A stretch of DNA of 29,856 nucleotides from an uncultured Dorea sp. (GTDB lineage: Bacteria > Bacillota > Clostridia > Lachnospirales > Lachnospiraceae). Under the pieces are notes generated by a model. That model saw only the letters and a list, made by a program, of their open reading frames with translations. It did no database searches and had not been told where the DNA came from. Below, piece after piece: positions 6,374-14,701 of the stretch (position 1 is its first letter; each line of letters starts with the position of its first letter). Where the stretch lies: the NCBI GenBank assembly GCA_934295165.1, contig CAKRAT010000025.1, positions 1 through 29,856 on the forward strand, read 5' to 3'. A program made the position numbers and the translations under genes.

Positions 6374-7489
6374 ATGAAACTTTTTTGGCAGAAAGCAGAA
6401 GTACAGAAGTTTGAGCATGCAAAGGACTTTGCAGAAGAATATAAAATAGGTAAGAATGACTTTATTCTTGCAAGTAAAAGTACATATGAGACATATTTTG
6501 CACCACTTGGATTGGAGGCACACGTAGAATATAAAAGCAAATATGGAAAAGGTGAGCCGACGGATGTGATGATCGATGCGTTGCTTGCAGATTTCCGACA
6601 GACTGATTGTGACAGAATTATTGCAATCGGAGGAGGAGCTGTTATTGATATGGCAAAGATCCTGGTGCTTGCAGGAAATTATACAGCAGAAGAAATCTTC
6701 GGAAGAAAGGTTCCGCTTGAGAGAGAAAAAAAACTGATCGCAGTTCCGACTACCTGTGGTGCAGGTTCTGAGGTTTCGAATGTATCGATCGCAGAGTTTA
6801 CGAAATTGCATACGAAGATGGGACTTGCGGTTGATGAGATTTATGCAGACCGTGCAGTACTCATACCGGAACTGCTGACAGGACTTCCGTATTCATTCTT
6901 TGCAACGAGTGCGATCGATGCATTTATCCATGCAATCGAATCTTATGTATCTCCGAAAGCGACCTTATATACGCAGATGTTCAGTATGAAAGCAATGGAG
7001 ATGATCATTGAAGGATTCCAGAAAATTGCAGAATATGGGGAAGAATATAGATTGAATCTGCTGGATGAGTTCCTGACAGCAAGTAATCTTGCAGGAATCG
7101 CATTCGGCAATGCAGGAACAGGAGCTGTACATGCCATGTCTTATCCTTTGAGCGGTGTCTATCATGTCACACATGGGGAAGCGAACTATCAGTTCCTGAC
7201 AGCTGTATTTGCAAAATATCAGGAATTAGATCCAAACGGAAGAATAAAGAAATTAAATGATTTCTTAAGCAATGTTTTAAAATGTGATGCTGATGTAGTA
7301 TATACTGAGATCGAGAAACTTCTGGATCAGATCATTGCAAGAAAACCGTTGCATGAATATGGAATGAAGGAAGAAGAGATTGAAAGCTTTGCAAAGACAG
7401 TCGAAGAGACACAGCAGAGACTTCTAAATCAGAGCTATGTAAAAATGACCTGGCAGCAGATGGCAGGGATTTATAAAGAATTATACTAA
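6374..7489 (+). CDS. Iron-containing alcohol dehydrogenase, 4-hydroxybutyrate dehydrogenase type
   Basis: 371 residues, the same length as the Clostridium kluyveri 4-hydroxybutyrate dehydrogenase, which I recall as similar along its length. That enzyme reduces succinate semialdehyde to 4-hydroxybutyrate with NAD(P)H. The nucleotide-binding loop is IIAIGGGAVIDMAK (about 82-95), followed by VPTTCGAGSEVSN. Metal ligands expected for group III dehydrogenases are present: Asp182 and His186 (IDAFIHAIESY), His253 (GAVHAMSYP) and His267 (HVTHGEANY). The C-terminus (EYGMKEEEIESFA, then Y-K-E-L-Y) also matches the C. kluyveri protein. GGGAGGAC lies 9 bases before the ATG. No other gene of the succinate/4-hydroxybutyrate-to-butyrate pathway is nearby, so the substrate rests on similarity only. 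Confidence 0.85.
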   Translation: MKLFWQKAEVQKFEHAKDFAEEYKIGKNDFILASKSTYETYFAPLGLEAHVEYKSKYGKGEPTDVMIDALLADFRQTDCDRIIAIGGGAVIDMAKILVLAGNYTAEEIFGRKVPLEREKKLIAVPTTCGAGSEVSNVSIAEFTKLHTKMGLAVDEIYADRAVLIPELLTGLPYSFFATSAIDAFIHAIESYVSPKATLYTQMFSMKAMEMIIEGFQKIAEYGEEYRLNLLDEFLTASNLAGIAFGNAGTGAVHAMSYPLSGVYHVTHGEANYQFLTAVFAKYQELDPNGRIKKLNDFLSNVLKCDADVVYTEIEKLLDQIIARKPLHEYGMKEEEIESFAKTVEETQQRLLNQSYVKMTWQQMAGIYKELY

Positions 7490-7522
7490 AATTATACTAA
7501 GCGCCGTGTACCTGTAAAAATA

Positions 7523-7551
7523 TCGACGGAAAGAGCTTCAGATTTTATAAT
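7523..7551 (+). promoter_or_regulatory. Putative eno promoter
   Basis: TCGACG (7523-7528), 17-base spacer and TATAAT (7546-7551), about 85 bases before the eno ATG. The -10 box is the left arm of the inverted repeat at 7546-7593. Confidence 0.5.
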
Positions 7552-7593
7552 AAAAGAGTCTGCTTCAGATGAAAAGCTGAATGTTTTATTATA
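7546..7593. repeat. 10-bp perfect inverted repeat covering the eno -10 box
   Basis: TATAATAAAA (7546-7555) and TTTTATTATA (7584-7593) are perfect inverted copies; inside them TTCAG/CTGAA (7564-7568 and 7577-7581) can form an inner stem. No T-run follows, so it is not a clear terminator. It could be a regulatory site, a cruciform or, partly, a 5' leader hairpin. Confidence 0.4.
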
Positions 7594-7635
7594 GATCGGA
7601 ACATACTATCTTCTATAAAGAGGAGGATAGAAATA

Positions 7636-8952
7636 ATGTATAAGTATTTACCCATTACGGATGTATACGCAAGAGAAATACTTGATTCGAGAGGAAATCC
7701 GACGATAGAGGTAGAAGTGCTTGCCGGAGATGAATTCTGCGGAAGGGCGAGTGTTCCGTCCGGTGCATCTACCGGAAAGTATGAAGCAGTTGAATTACGG
7801 GATAAAGAAGAACGGTACGGGGGGCTTGGCGTACAGCAGGCGGCAGATCATGTGAATGCCAGGATTGCGCCGGAAGTAATCGGGATGAATGTACTGGATC
7901 AGGCGGCGGTCGACCAGGCAATGATCCGGCTTGACGGAACGAAGAATAAGTCGAATCTTGGAGCCAATGCCATGCTCGGGGTTTCACTGGCAGTTGCAAG
8001 AGCGGCAGCCGGGGCACTGGGACTTCCGCTGTATTCTTACCTTGGCGGTACGAATGTGAAGAAGCTTCCGGTTCCGATGATGAACATCATGAATGGCGGA
8101 AGGCATGCAGACAATACGATCGATATTCAGGAATTTATGATCATGCCTGTAGGAGCGAAGGACTTTAAGAGCGGTCTTCAGATGTGTGCGGAAGTATATC
8201 ATGAACTGAAACGGCTGTTGAAAACGCTGGAATACAGTACTGCAGTAGGAGACGAAGGGGGATTTGCGCCGGATCTTCACAATGCGGACGAAGTGTTACG
8301 TCTGATAGTAAAAGCTGTGGAAAAGACAGGATACCAGCCGGGGAAGGAAGTTGCAATCGCACTGGATATAGCGGCCTCTGAACTGTATGATAAGAACTTT
8401 AAGAAATATGTATTCGACGGTGAGGCGAAGAAAAAAGGATACAAGATTGTCCGTTCGGCAGAAGAATTGATTGATTATTATGAAGAAATGATAGAAAAGT
8501 ATCCGGTCGTATCCATTGAAGACCCGCTGGATGAAGATGACTGGGAAGGATGGAAGACGCTGACGGACAGGCTTGGAGAGCGGGTGCAGCTGGTAGGTGA
8601 TGATCTGTTCGTGACGAATACCAGAAGACTTGCAAAAGGAATCCGAAGAAAAGCAGCCAATGCGATTCTGATCAAAGTAAATCAGATCGGGACATTGACA
8701 GAAAGTTTTGAAGCAGTCAGGATGGCACAGAATGCGGGATATAAGACTGTGATCTCACACCGCTCCGGGGAGACGGCAGATACGTTTATTGCAGATATTG
8801 CAGTGGCGGCAGATGCCGGACAGATCAAGACTGGGGCACCGTGCCGGTCAGAGCGGGTGGAAAAGTATAATCAATTGCTACGGATAGAGGAAAGACTGGG
8901 AGATGTGGCCGTATATCAGAACCCATTTGAAGAAAAAGCAGAAAATATGTAG
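7636..8952 (+). CDS. eno: Enolase (phosphopyruvate hydratase)
   Basis: 438 residues, normal for bacterial enolase. It converts 2-phosphoglycerate to phosphoenolpyruvate in glycolysis and needs Mg(II). Visible signatures: [17 protein letters not shown] at the N-terminus, the mobile loop [18 protein letters not shown], the metal-ligand strands [19 protein letters not shown] and [11 protein letters not shown], the catalytic lysine in [11 protein letters not shown], and the family signature SHRSGE followed by [18 protein letters not shown]. All active-site blocks are intact. The ATG follows an AGGAGG site. It is expected to be cytosolic and highly expressed. The gene downstream is secG with its own promoter; no obvious terminator lies between them. 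Confidence 0.97.
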   Translation: MYKYLPITDVYAREILDSRGNPTIEVEVLAGDEFCGRASVPSGASTGKYEAVELRDKEERYGGLGVQQAADHVNARIAPEVIGMNVLDQAAVDQAMIRLDGTKNKSNLGANAMLGVSLAVARAAAGALGLPLYSYLGGTNVKKLPVPMMNIMNGGRHADNTIDIQEFMIMPVGAKDFKSGLQMCAEVYHELKRLLKTLEYSTAVGDEGGFAPDLHNADEVLRLIVKAVEKTGYQPGKEVAIALDIAASELYDKNFKKYVFDGEAKKKGYKIVRSAEELIDYYEEMIEKYPVVSIEDPLDEDDWEGWKTLTDRLGERVQLVGDDLFVTNTRRLAKGIRRKAANAILIKVNQIGTLTESFEAVRMAQNAGYKTVISHRSGETADTFIADIAVAADAGQIKTGAPCRSERVEKYNQLLRIEERLGDVAVYQNPFEEKAENM

Positions 8953-8992
8953 ATATAATACCAGATGACAGCAGATTTCGTATCAGTTTATC

Positions 8993-9021
8993 TTGCCTTA
9001 TACGCCGTCTTGTGGTAGAAT
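8993..9021 (+). promoter_or_regulatory. secG promoter
   Basis: TTGCCT (8993-8998), a 17-base spacer and TAGAAT (9016-9021), 31 bases before the GTG start of secG. Confidence 0.55.
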
Positions 9022-9052
9022 ATATATGGTTTATCCGCAGGAGGTGTGAATA

Positions 9053-9295
9053 GTGGACATTTTAAAGATTGTATTAATGATAATATTTGCAATAGACTGT
9101 ATCGCGTTGACAGTAATCGTACTGATGCAGGAAGGTAAGTCAGCAGGGCTTGGTGCCATTAGTGGTATCGCTGATTCTTACTGGGGACAGAACAAGGGGC
9201 GTTCTATGGAAGGCGCACTGGTGAAGTCAACAAAATTCCTTGCGATTCTGTTTATTGTACTGGCAGCAGTGTTAAATTTAAAAGTATTTGCATAG
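9053..9295 (+). CDS. secG: Preprotein translocase subunit SecG
   Basis: 80 residues with the two-helix SecG architecture: helix 1 (about 3-24, LKIVLMIIFAIDCIALTVIV) ends in LMQEGKSAGLGAISG, the conserved family motif, and helix 2 (about 60-78) is at the C-terminus. SecG is the non-essential SecYEG subunit that aids SecA-driven export. The start is a GTG with a GGAGGT ribosome site 7 bases upstream; no suitable ATG exists. It lies upstream of rnr and smpB, a common secG-rnr-smpB order in Firmicutes. A strong terminator (9325-9353) separates it from rnr. Confidence 0.93.
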   Translation: MDILKIVLMIIFAIDCIALTVIVLMQEGKSAGLGAISGIADSYWGQNKGRSMEGALVKSTKFLAILFIVLAAVLNLKVFA

Positions 9296-9324
9296 GACAG
9301 AGCATATTTTTAGAAGACGAAAGG

Positions 9325-9353
9325 GACACTCCTGTATGGGAGTGTCTTTTTTT
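9325..9353 (+). terminator. Intrinsic terminator after secG
   Basis: GACACTCC / GGAGTGTC stem with a short loop, followed by seven T. It lies 30 bases after the secG stop and about 30 bases before the rnr ATG, so rnr is expressed by readthrough or from a promoter I could not identify. Confidence 0.8.
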
Positions 9354-9385
9354 GAAACATAGAATATGCAGGGGAGCATAATCAT

Positions 9386-11542
9386 ATGAGTAAGAAATTT
9401 GAGAAGAGAAAAAAAGTTGTCTATGATCTGATCTGTGATGATTTATATACACCGATGAAATTCAAGGAACTGGCAATGCTTCTACGTGTGGCAAAAGAAG
9501 ACAGGGATGAGTTGCGGCAGATTCTGGAAGCATTGGAACAGGAAGGTAAAATTTATCTTTCGAAGAGAGGAAAGTACTGTAAAGGACATGCAAAGCGTCT
9601 GACCGGTGTGTTCCGTGCGAGCCTGAAAGGATTCGGGTTCGTTGTACTGGATGAAGGTGGTCCGGCTGATGTATTTATCGGAGCGGATGATACATGTGGG
9701 GCATTTGACGGAGATCATGTGGAAATCGTACTTACAAAGGAACCGGAAGGAAGAAGCCGTGAAGGTAAGATCGTGAAGATTCTGGAGCGTGGGCTTTCCA
9801 AAGTAGTCGGACTTTACCGCATGAAGCCAGGTAAGAAGTTTGGATTCGTAATTCCGGATAATCAGAGACTGGATCAGGACATATTTGTACCGGTTGAAAA
9901 ATCAAGAGGGGCAGTAGATGGGCATAAAGTTGTGGTAGAACTGACTTCTTATGGTGAGAATGGTAAAAAACCAGAAGGAAAGATTGTTGAGATCATCGGA
10001 CATCTGAATGATCCGGGAACGGATATCATGTCGGTTGTAAAGGGATATGACCTGCCGGTAGAATTTCCGGATAAAGTGTTAAAACAGGCAGAGCGTGTGG
10101 CAAAGCCGGTCAGTGAAGCTGACATGAACGGAAGAAAAGACTTACGTGACTGGCAGATGGTCACGATCGACGGAGAAGATGCAAAGGATCTGGATGATGC
10201 GGTATCATTGGTAAAAGACGGGGAGAATTATATTCTGGGGGTGCATATCGCGGATGTAACGAATTATGTGCAGGAGAACAGTGCACTTGACAGAGAAGCG
10301 TTAGAAAGAGGAACGAGTGTCTATCTGGTAGACCGTGTGATTCCGATGCTTCCACATACACTTTCGAATGGAATGTGTTCGTTGAATGCAGGTGAGGACA
10401 GACTCGCACTTAGCTGTATCATGACAGTGGATCCGTCCGGTGATGTGATCGCACATGAGATTGCAGAGACAGTGATCCATGTGGACCGCAGGATGTCTTA
10501 TACAAGTGTGAAGAAAATTCTGACAGATCATGATGAAGCGGAGATAGCAGAATACAAAGAGCTGGTTCCTATGTTCGAAAGGATGCAGGAACTTTCCGGT
10601 ATCTTAAGAGCCAGAAGAAAGAAACGCGGTTCGATTGATTTTGATTTCCCGGAGACGAAGATGATCCTGGATGAGAATGGAAAGCCAATCGATATCAAAC
10701 CATATGACAGAAATGTTGCAACGAAGATCATTGAGGACTTCATGCTTCTGGCAAATGAGACAGTGGCAGAAGATTATTACTGGCAGGAGCTTCCGTTCGT
10801 TTATCGTTCCCATGAAGCACCGGATGAAGAAAAGATCCGCACACTGGCAACATTTATCAACAATTTTGGTTATTCAATGCATATAGGAGTAAATGAAATC
10901 AAACCAAAAGAAATCCAAAAATTGCTCACAAAGGTAGAAGACACACCGGAAGAAGCAATGATCAGCCGTCTGGCTCTTCGTTCCATGAAGCAGGCAAAGT
11001 ATACGGCAGAAAATGACGGACATTTCGGACTGGCAGCTAATTATTATACACATTTTACTTCTCCGATCCGGAGATATCCGGATCTTCAGATCCATCGGAT
11101 CATCAAGGATAATCTGCGTGGAAGAATGAATGAAAGTAAGATTGAACATTACCAGTCCATCCTTCCGAAGGTCGCCAAACGTTCCAGCGAGATGGAGCGT
11201 CGTGCAGATGAGGCAGAACGTGAGACGATCAAGCTTAAGAAAGTAGAATACATGCAGGCTCATATCGGAGAAGAATTCGAGGGCGTGATTTCCGGAATTA
11301 CAAAATGGGGCATGTATGTAGAACTTCCGAATACGATAGAAGGTCTGGTCCATGTGACGAACATGACTGATGACCATTATGAATACAATGAAGAACGCTA
11401 TGAGATGATGGGAATGCACACACGGAAAGTGTACAAACTGGGCGAGTCCTTAAGAGTACAGGTGCTGGATGCAGACCGTCTGATGCGTACGATTGATTTT
11501 AAAATTGTGAATCAGGGAGGTGCCGGAGATGGCGAAGAGTAA
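9386..11542 (+). CDS. rnr: Ribonuclease R (3'-5' exoribonuclease, RNB family)
   Basis: 718 residues, typical of Firmicute RNase R. Domain order: N-terminal winged helix (about 5-65), two cold-shock RNA-binding domains (about 73-125, [11 protein letters not shown]; and 145-195, KFGFVIPDN), catalytic RNB domain (about 250-580) with the metal-binding signature [16 protein letters not shown] near residue 262 and the Arg-rich [15 protein letters not shown], then an S1 domain (about 628-705, [15 protein letters not shown]). It degrades structured RNA and, with SmpB-tmRNA, mRNAs of stalled ribosomes. It overlaps the smpB start by 14 bases, implying translational coupling. AGGGGAG precedes the ATG. 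Confidence 0.96.
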   Translation: MSKKFEKRKKVVYDLICDDLYTPMKFKELAMLLRVAKEDRDELRQILEALEQEGKIYLSKRGKYCKGHAKRLTGVFRASLKGFGFVVLDEGGPADVFIGADDTCGAFDGDHVEIVLTKEPEGRSREGKIVKILERGLSKVVGLYRMKPGKKFGFVIPDNQRLDQDIFVPVEKSRGAVDGHKVVVELTSYGENGKKPEGKIVEIIGHLNDPGTDIMSVVKGYDLPVEFPDKVLKQAERVAKPVSEADMNGRKDLRDWQMVTIDGEDAKDLDDAVSLVKDGENYILGVHIADVTNYVQENSALDREALERGTSVYLVDRVIPMLPHTLSNGMCSLNAGEDRLALSCIMTVDPSGDVIAHEIAETVIHVDRRMSYTSVKKILTDHDEAEIAEYKELVPMFERMQELSGILRARRKKRGSIDFDFPETKMILDENGKPIDIKPYDRNVATKIIEDFMLLANETVAEDYYWQELPFVYRSHEAPDEEKIRTLATFINNFGYSMHIGVNEIKPKEIQKLLTKVEDTPEEAMISRLALRSMKQAKYTAENDGHFGLAANYYTHFTSPIRRYPDLQIHRIIKDNLRGRMNESKIEHYQSILPKVAKRSSEMERRADEAERETIKLKKVEYMQAHIGEEFEGVISGITKWGMYVELPNTIEGLVHVTNMTDDHYEYNEERYEMMGMHTRKVYKLGESLRVQVLDADRLMRTIDFKIVNQGGAGDGEE

Positions 11543-11993
11543 TGACAAGATGGTCGCAAATAACAAAAAAGCATATCATGATTATTTTATTCTGGATAAG
11601 ATCGAAACAGGAATTGCTCTGCACGGAACGGAAGTAAAGTCACTTCGTATGGGAAAATGCAGCATCAAAGAATCCTTTATCCGTATTGAAAATGGAGAAG
11701 TTTTCATATACGGTATGCATATCAGCCCATACGAGAAGGGAAATATCTTCAACAAAGATCCACTCAGAGTCAGAAAACTGCTTCTTCATAAATCAGAGAT
11801 CAACAAGCTGATCGGCAAGACAAAGGAAAAAGGAATGGCGGTCGTACCGTTAAAAGTTTACTTTAAAGGAAGTCTGGTAAAGGTAGAAATTGGTCTGGCA
11901 AAAGGTAAGAAATTATACGACAAACGTCAGGATATAGCAAAAAAAGATCAAAGACGTGAGGCGGAACGTGATTTTAAGATGAAATTAAGATAG
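11529..11993 (+). CDS. smpB: SsrA-binding protein SmpB
   Basis: 154 residues. SmpB binds tmRNA (SsrA) and delivers it to stalled ribosomes for trans-translation. Family blocks are clear: [47 protein letters not shown] and the lysine/arginine-rich tail beginning [21 protein letters not shown] chose the ATG at 11529 over the in-frame GTG at 11520 because the GTG sits at the end of the GGGAGG ribosome site that serves the ATG 8 bases later. The start lies inside the 3' end of rnr. The tmRNA gene itself, often nearby, is not in the downstream gap. Confidence 0.95.
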   Translation: MAKSNDKMVANNKKAYHDYFILDKIETGIALHGTEVKSLRMGKCSIKESFIRIENGEVFIYGMHISPYEKGNIFNKDPLRVRKLLLHKSEINKLIGKTKEKGMAVVPLKVYFKGSLVKVEIGLAKGKKLYDKRQDIAKKDQRREAERDFKMKLR

Positions 11994-12026
11994 AATTCAG
12001 ACAGAAAAGCAGACAGGAGATAACAG

Positions 12027-12260
12027 ATGGTACCGACAAAGAAAGAAGAATTAAGAAATCTGGTCACACAGACGACATTAGAGACTTATGAAGAGCTGAC
12101 ACCGCATCTGGTACAGCTCATCAATGAGACGAACCGAAATCCGGAACTGACAGAAGCACAGAAACAGGATGAGATCTCTTTACATATGATGGGATTCGTA
12201 AAGTCATGTACGAATGAGATTATCATAGAAGTACTTGGAGAAATCCTTGGTCTGGAATAA
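12027..12260 (+). CDS. Small hypothetical protein downstream of smpB
   Basis: 77 residues, not recognised. It is predicted helical, acidic and polar, without signal peptide or membrane segment (starts MVPTKKEELRNLVTQTTLET, ends IIIEVLGEILGLE). The good AGGAG ribosome site 8 bases before the ATG and the 33-base gap to smpB argue that it is a real, co-transcribed gene. Its position at the end of the rnr-smpB cluster hints at an RNA or ribosome-related role, but nothing in the sequence shows it. A hairpin (12279-12283/12305-12309, inner stem 12288-12291/12296-12299 with a GAAA loop) follows but has no T-run. Confidence 0.7.
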   Translation: MVPTKKEELRNLVTQTTLETYEELTPHLVQLINETNRNPELTEAQKQDEISLHMMGFVKSCTNEIIIEVLGEILGLE

Positions 12261-12399
12261 TGCAGGCAGTACCGAAGGCACAGAATATCTGGAAACAGAC
12301 AGGACTGTGAAAGTGTAGAAAAAATATAAAAAAAATAAAATCCCATTGTGATAATTAAACGAAATTATCCGAAACATCAGAAAAATGTCAGAAATTTCC

Positions 12400-12428
12400 T
12401 TGACAAAAAAAGTTCACAGCGTTAAACT
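12400..12428 (+). promoter_or_regulatory. amt promoter
   Basis: A consensus -35 TTGACA (12400-12405), 17-base spacer and TAAACT (12423-12428). The predicted transcript begins near 12435. Confidence 0.65.
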
Positions 12429-12443
12429 ACGGGACATAAAAGC

Positions 12444-12490
12444 AAGGGTGCTTCGAATTCGAGAATGATTCGAAGTGCCTTTTCTTTTTT
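12444..12490 (+). terminator. Terminator-like hairpin early in the amt leader
   Basis: CTTCGAAT (12451-12458) pairs perfectly with ATTCGAAG (12468-12475); outer AAGG/CCTT extends the stem past a small internal loop, and TTTTCTTTTTT follows. It lies about 10-55 bases after the predicted transcription start and 200 bases before the amt ATG, so it would stop most transcripts unless bypassed. Confidence 0.6.
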
Positions 12491-12527
12491 GCAGAATGGT
12501 CTGCAGGAGTTGTCTGCAGCAGTTTTA

Positions 12528-12612
12528 TTCAGATATATGACAGCACAAGGGTGTGTATGTTTTGTGAGTCGGCCACAGAACTGCACACCTTTTTTGCTGC
12601 CATATATCTGAA
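12528..12612 (+). promoter_or_regulatory. 85-base long hairpin in the amt leader
   Basis: TTCAGATATATG (12528-12539) pairs perfectly with CATATATCTGAA (12601-12612), then CAGCA/TGCTG, then AAGGGTGTG with CACACCTTT, then TTTTGTG/CACAGAA, making one long nested stem. The inner part followed by six T also resembles a terminator. Possible readings are an attenuator, a small RNA, or a relic of a miniature inverted-repeat element. Confidence 0.5.
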
Positions 12613-12694
12613 AGAAAAGAAAGGACATTCTGCCTGACCGGGAATTATGGATCGTGATTTTCCGGCAGATCTGAAGGATTAAGGAGGATATATT

Positions 12695-14449
12695 ATGACG
12701 AAAGAAGTATTATCAGTGATACAGGATGCCGTAGGCACCCAGGTATTTGGAATCTGGTTCCTGATCGGTGCCGCATTTGTATTTTTCATGCAGGCCGGAT
12801 TTGCAATGGTGGAGGCAGGATTCACCAGAGCGAAGAATGCCGGTAATATTATTATGAAGAATCTGATGGACTTTTGTATAGGAACCTGCGTATTTATCCC
12901 ACTGGGATTCGGAATCTTGCTTGGTGAGGATGCACTCGGAGGATTCATCGGAGTTCCGACACTTGGAATCTTTACCGATTATGCGAACTTTGACTGGTCA
13001 AACTTCGTATTTAACCTTGTGTTCTGTGCAACAACCGCAACAATCGTATCCGGAGCAATGGCAGAACGTACCAAGTTCTTATCTTACTGTATTTATTCCG
13101 CAGTGATCTCAGCAGTCGTATATCCGATCGAGGCACACTGGATCTGGGGCGGCGGCTGGCTTGCAAGCTTAGGTTTTCATGATTTTGCGGGTTCTGCAGC
13201 AATTCATATGGTAGGTGGAACAACAGCATTCATCGGAGCAGCACTGGAAGGTGCCAGAATTGGTAAATTTACCAGAGATAAAAATGGAAAAGTAACAAAA
13301 GTACATGCATTTCCGGGACACAACATTGTCATCGGTGCACTTGGATGCTTCATCCTCTGGTTTGGATGGTATGGATTCAACGGAGCTGCTGCTAAGACGG
13401 GTCCACAGCTTGCTTCTATATTCATGGCAACAACAATCGCACCGGCAATCGCAACGGTTGTATGTATGATCTTTACATGGCTCAGATATGGCAAGCCGGA
13501 TGTATCGATGTGTCTGAATGCTTCACTTGCAGGTCTTGTAGCAATTACAGCACCTTGTGACGTTGTAGATGCAGCAGGTGCTATCGTGATCGGTGTGGTA
13601 GCCGGACTGTTAGTAGTATTCGGTGTATGGTTCTGTGATTATGTAGCACATGTAGATGATCCGGTCGGAGCAGTTGCAGTACACTGCTTAAATGGTATCT
13701 GGGGAACAATCGCAGTTGGTCTCTTTGCAACAAAAAGCGCACCGGAATGTACATTCAAAGGACTGTTCTATGGCGGCGGATTCCACCAGCTTGGAATACA
13801 GCTCCTTGGTGTAGTAACCGTTATGGGATGGACAATTGTAACCATGACAATTGTATTTAAAATTATTGATAAGACAATCGGACTTCGTGTAACCGAAGAA
13901 GAAGAAATCGTTGGACTGGATGTAAAAGAACATGGTCTTGCATCTGCTTATGCAGGATTCAGCCTGATGGATATCACGGAAGGAAGTATGAGTGTCAATG
14001 AGAATACAGAGCTTGGTGAAAATGATTACGATGAAGCATCAGAAGTACAGAGAGCAGCATCTGTCAAAGTAACCGCTCCGGTAGATCCTGAGACTGGTAT
14101 ACATAAAGTCGTTATCATCGCAAAACTTTCAAGATACGAGAAACTGAAGACAGCCCTCAATGATCTTGGTGTAACCGGAATGACCGTCACACAGGTTATG
14201 GGATGCGGCGTCCAGAAAGGTGCCGGTGAGAAATACCGTGGAGTTGAGATGGACGTGACCGTACTTCCGAAAGTAAAAGTAGAAGTTATTGTCGGAAGTA
14301 TCCCGGTAGAGAAGGTGATCGATACCGTGAAGAGAACACTTTATACCGGACATGTCGGAGATGGAAAGATCTTTGTTTACAATGTACAGAAGGTTGTAAA
14401 GGTTCGTACCGGTGAAGAAGATTATGATGCATTGAAAGACGTAGAATAA
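12695..14449 (+). CDS. amt: Ammonium channel Amt fused to a C-terminal PII (GlnB/GlnK-like) domain
   Basis: 584 residues. Residues 1 to about 400 are a complete Amt channel with about 11 membrane helices, the conserved Asp163 (GFHDFAGS) and the twin pore histidines His171 (AAIHMVGGTTAF) and His330 (AVAVHCLNGIWGT). After a linker of about 65 residues, 469-584 form a full PII domain (GVTGMTVTQVMGCGVQKGAG, VLPKVKVEVIV, TGHVGDGKIFVY, VRTGEE). PII proteins sense ATP/ADP and 2-oxoglutarate and plug Amt channels through their T-loop, so the gate is covalently attached. The T-loop position equal to E. coli GlnB Tyr51 is Met519, so uridylylation there is impossible. AAGGAGG lies 7 bases before the ATG; the structured leader suggests regulation, presumably by nitrogen. 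Confidence 0.93.
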   Translation: MTKEVLSVIQDAVGTQVFGIWFLIGAAFVFFMQAGFAMVEAGFTRAKNAGNIIMKNLMDFCIGTCVFIPLGFGILLGEDALGGFIGVPTLGIFTDYANFDWSNFVFNLVFCATTATIVSGAMAERTKFLSYCIYSAVISAVVYPIEAHWIWGGGWLASLGFHDFAGSAAIHMVGGTTAFIGAALEGARIGKFTRDKNGKVTKVHAFPGHNIVIGALGCFILWFGWYGFNGAAAKTGPQLASIFMATTIAPAIATVVCMIFTWLRYGKPDVSMCLNASLAGLVAITAPCDVVDAAGAIVIGVVAGLLVVFGVWFCDYVAHVDDPVGAVAVHCLNGIWGTIAVGLFATKSAPECTFKGLFYGGGFHQLGIQLLGVVTVMGWTIVTMTIVFKIIDKTIGLRVTEEEEIVGLDVKEHGLASAYAGFSLMDITEGSMSVNENTELGENDYDEASEVQRAASVKVTAPVDPETGIHKVVIIAKLSRYEKLKTALNDLGVTGMTVTQVMGCGVQKGAGEKYRGVEMDVTVLPKVKVEVIVGSIPVEKVIDTVKRTLYTGHVGDGKIFVYNVQKVVKVRTGEEDYDALKDVE

Positions 14450-14598
14450 CGATTTCCATTAAGAGACAGTGGGAAAAGATTCCTTTTATATGTTAAAGTG
14501 CATAATTGAAATGTTAGAATATTGTGAATAATAACGAAAAATACATACAGGTATTTGAAAAAAATGTGAAATATGGTATGCTGTAAATAGAATTTTTA

Positions 14599-14610
14599 TT
14601 AAACGTTTAA
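14599..14610. promoter_or_regulatory. LacI-type operator 1
   Basis: The perfect palindrome TTAAACGTTTAA, with the central CG and flanking AAA/TTT typical of LacI/GalR-family operators. It is identical to the core of operator 2, 89 bp downstream. It does not fit the CcpA cre consensus well (no GCG core). Confidence 0.65.
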
Positions 14611-14643
14611 CATACGCTATTTACAAAGCATGCGGAGAATGAA

Positions 14644-14677
14644 AACGGCAGAATAAAAATATTCTGTCGTTTTTTTT
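14644..14677 (+). terminator. Intrinsic terminator between the two operators
   Basis: A 12-bp stem (14644-14655 with 14660-14671, one G.U) with an AAAA loop and a run of T to 14677. Because the likely promoter lies upstream, it either attenuates the SLH protein mRNA or ends a small RNA of about 90 bases. Confidence 0.75.
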
Positions 14678-14685
14678 AAGAAGCT

Positions 14686-14701
14686 TATTAAACGTTTAAT
14701 A
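14686..14701. promoter_or_regulatory. LacI-type operator 2
   Basis: A 16-bp perfect palindrome TATTAAACGTTTAATA containing the same 12-bp core as operator 1. It lies between the terminator and the ribosome site, so a bound repressor could block elongation or loop to operator 1. Confidence 0.65.

Larger units (their letters stand above)
12261..12694 (+). promoter_or_regulatory. 434-base gene-free region: promoter and structured leader of amt
   Basis: It contains no gene. In order: a GAAA-capped hairpin (12279-12309); an A/T-rich stretch; a 7-bp inverted repeat GATAATT/AATTATC (12350-12356 and 12363-12369), about 31 bp upstream of the -35 box; the promoter (12400-12428); then a leader of about 260 bases with a terminator-like hairpin, a hexaloop hairpin, an 85-base long hairpin and a last hairpin (12638-12644 with 12659-12665) shortly before the AAGGAGG site. 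The arrangement suggests control of amt by attenuation or antitermination. Confidence 0.55.

Noticed and set aside
11520..11528. GTG start of smpB
   Set aside because: It overlaps the GGGAGG ribosome site that serves the ATG at 11529; SmpB proteins usually begin MAK as here.
12261..12694. tmRNA (ssrA) gene after smpB
   Set aside because: No tRNA-like acceptor/T-arm and no tag reading frame ending in the usual Ala-Leu-Ala-Ala pattern were found in the gap.
14629..14655. Eight-codon leader peptide (ATG at 14630) running into the attenuator stem
   Set aside because: There is no ribosome site before the ATG and no run of regulatory codons, so a peptide-based attenuator is not supported.
14599..14701. 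CcpA cre sites upstream of the SLH protein
   Set aside because: The palindromes have an ACGT core and not the GCG-type cre core; they fit another LacI/GalR-family repressor better.
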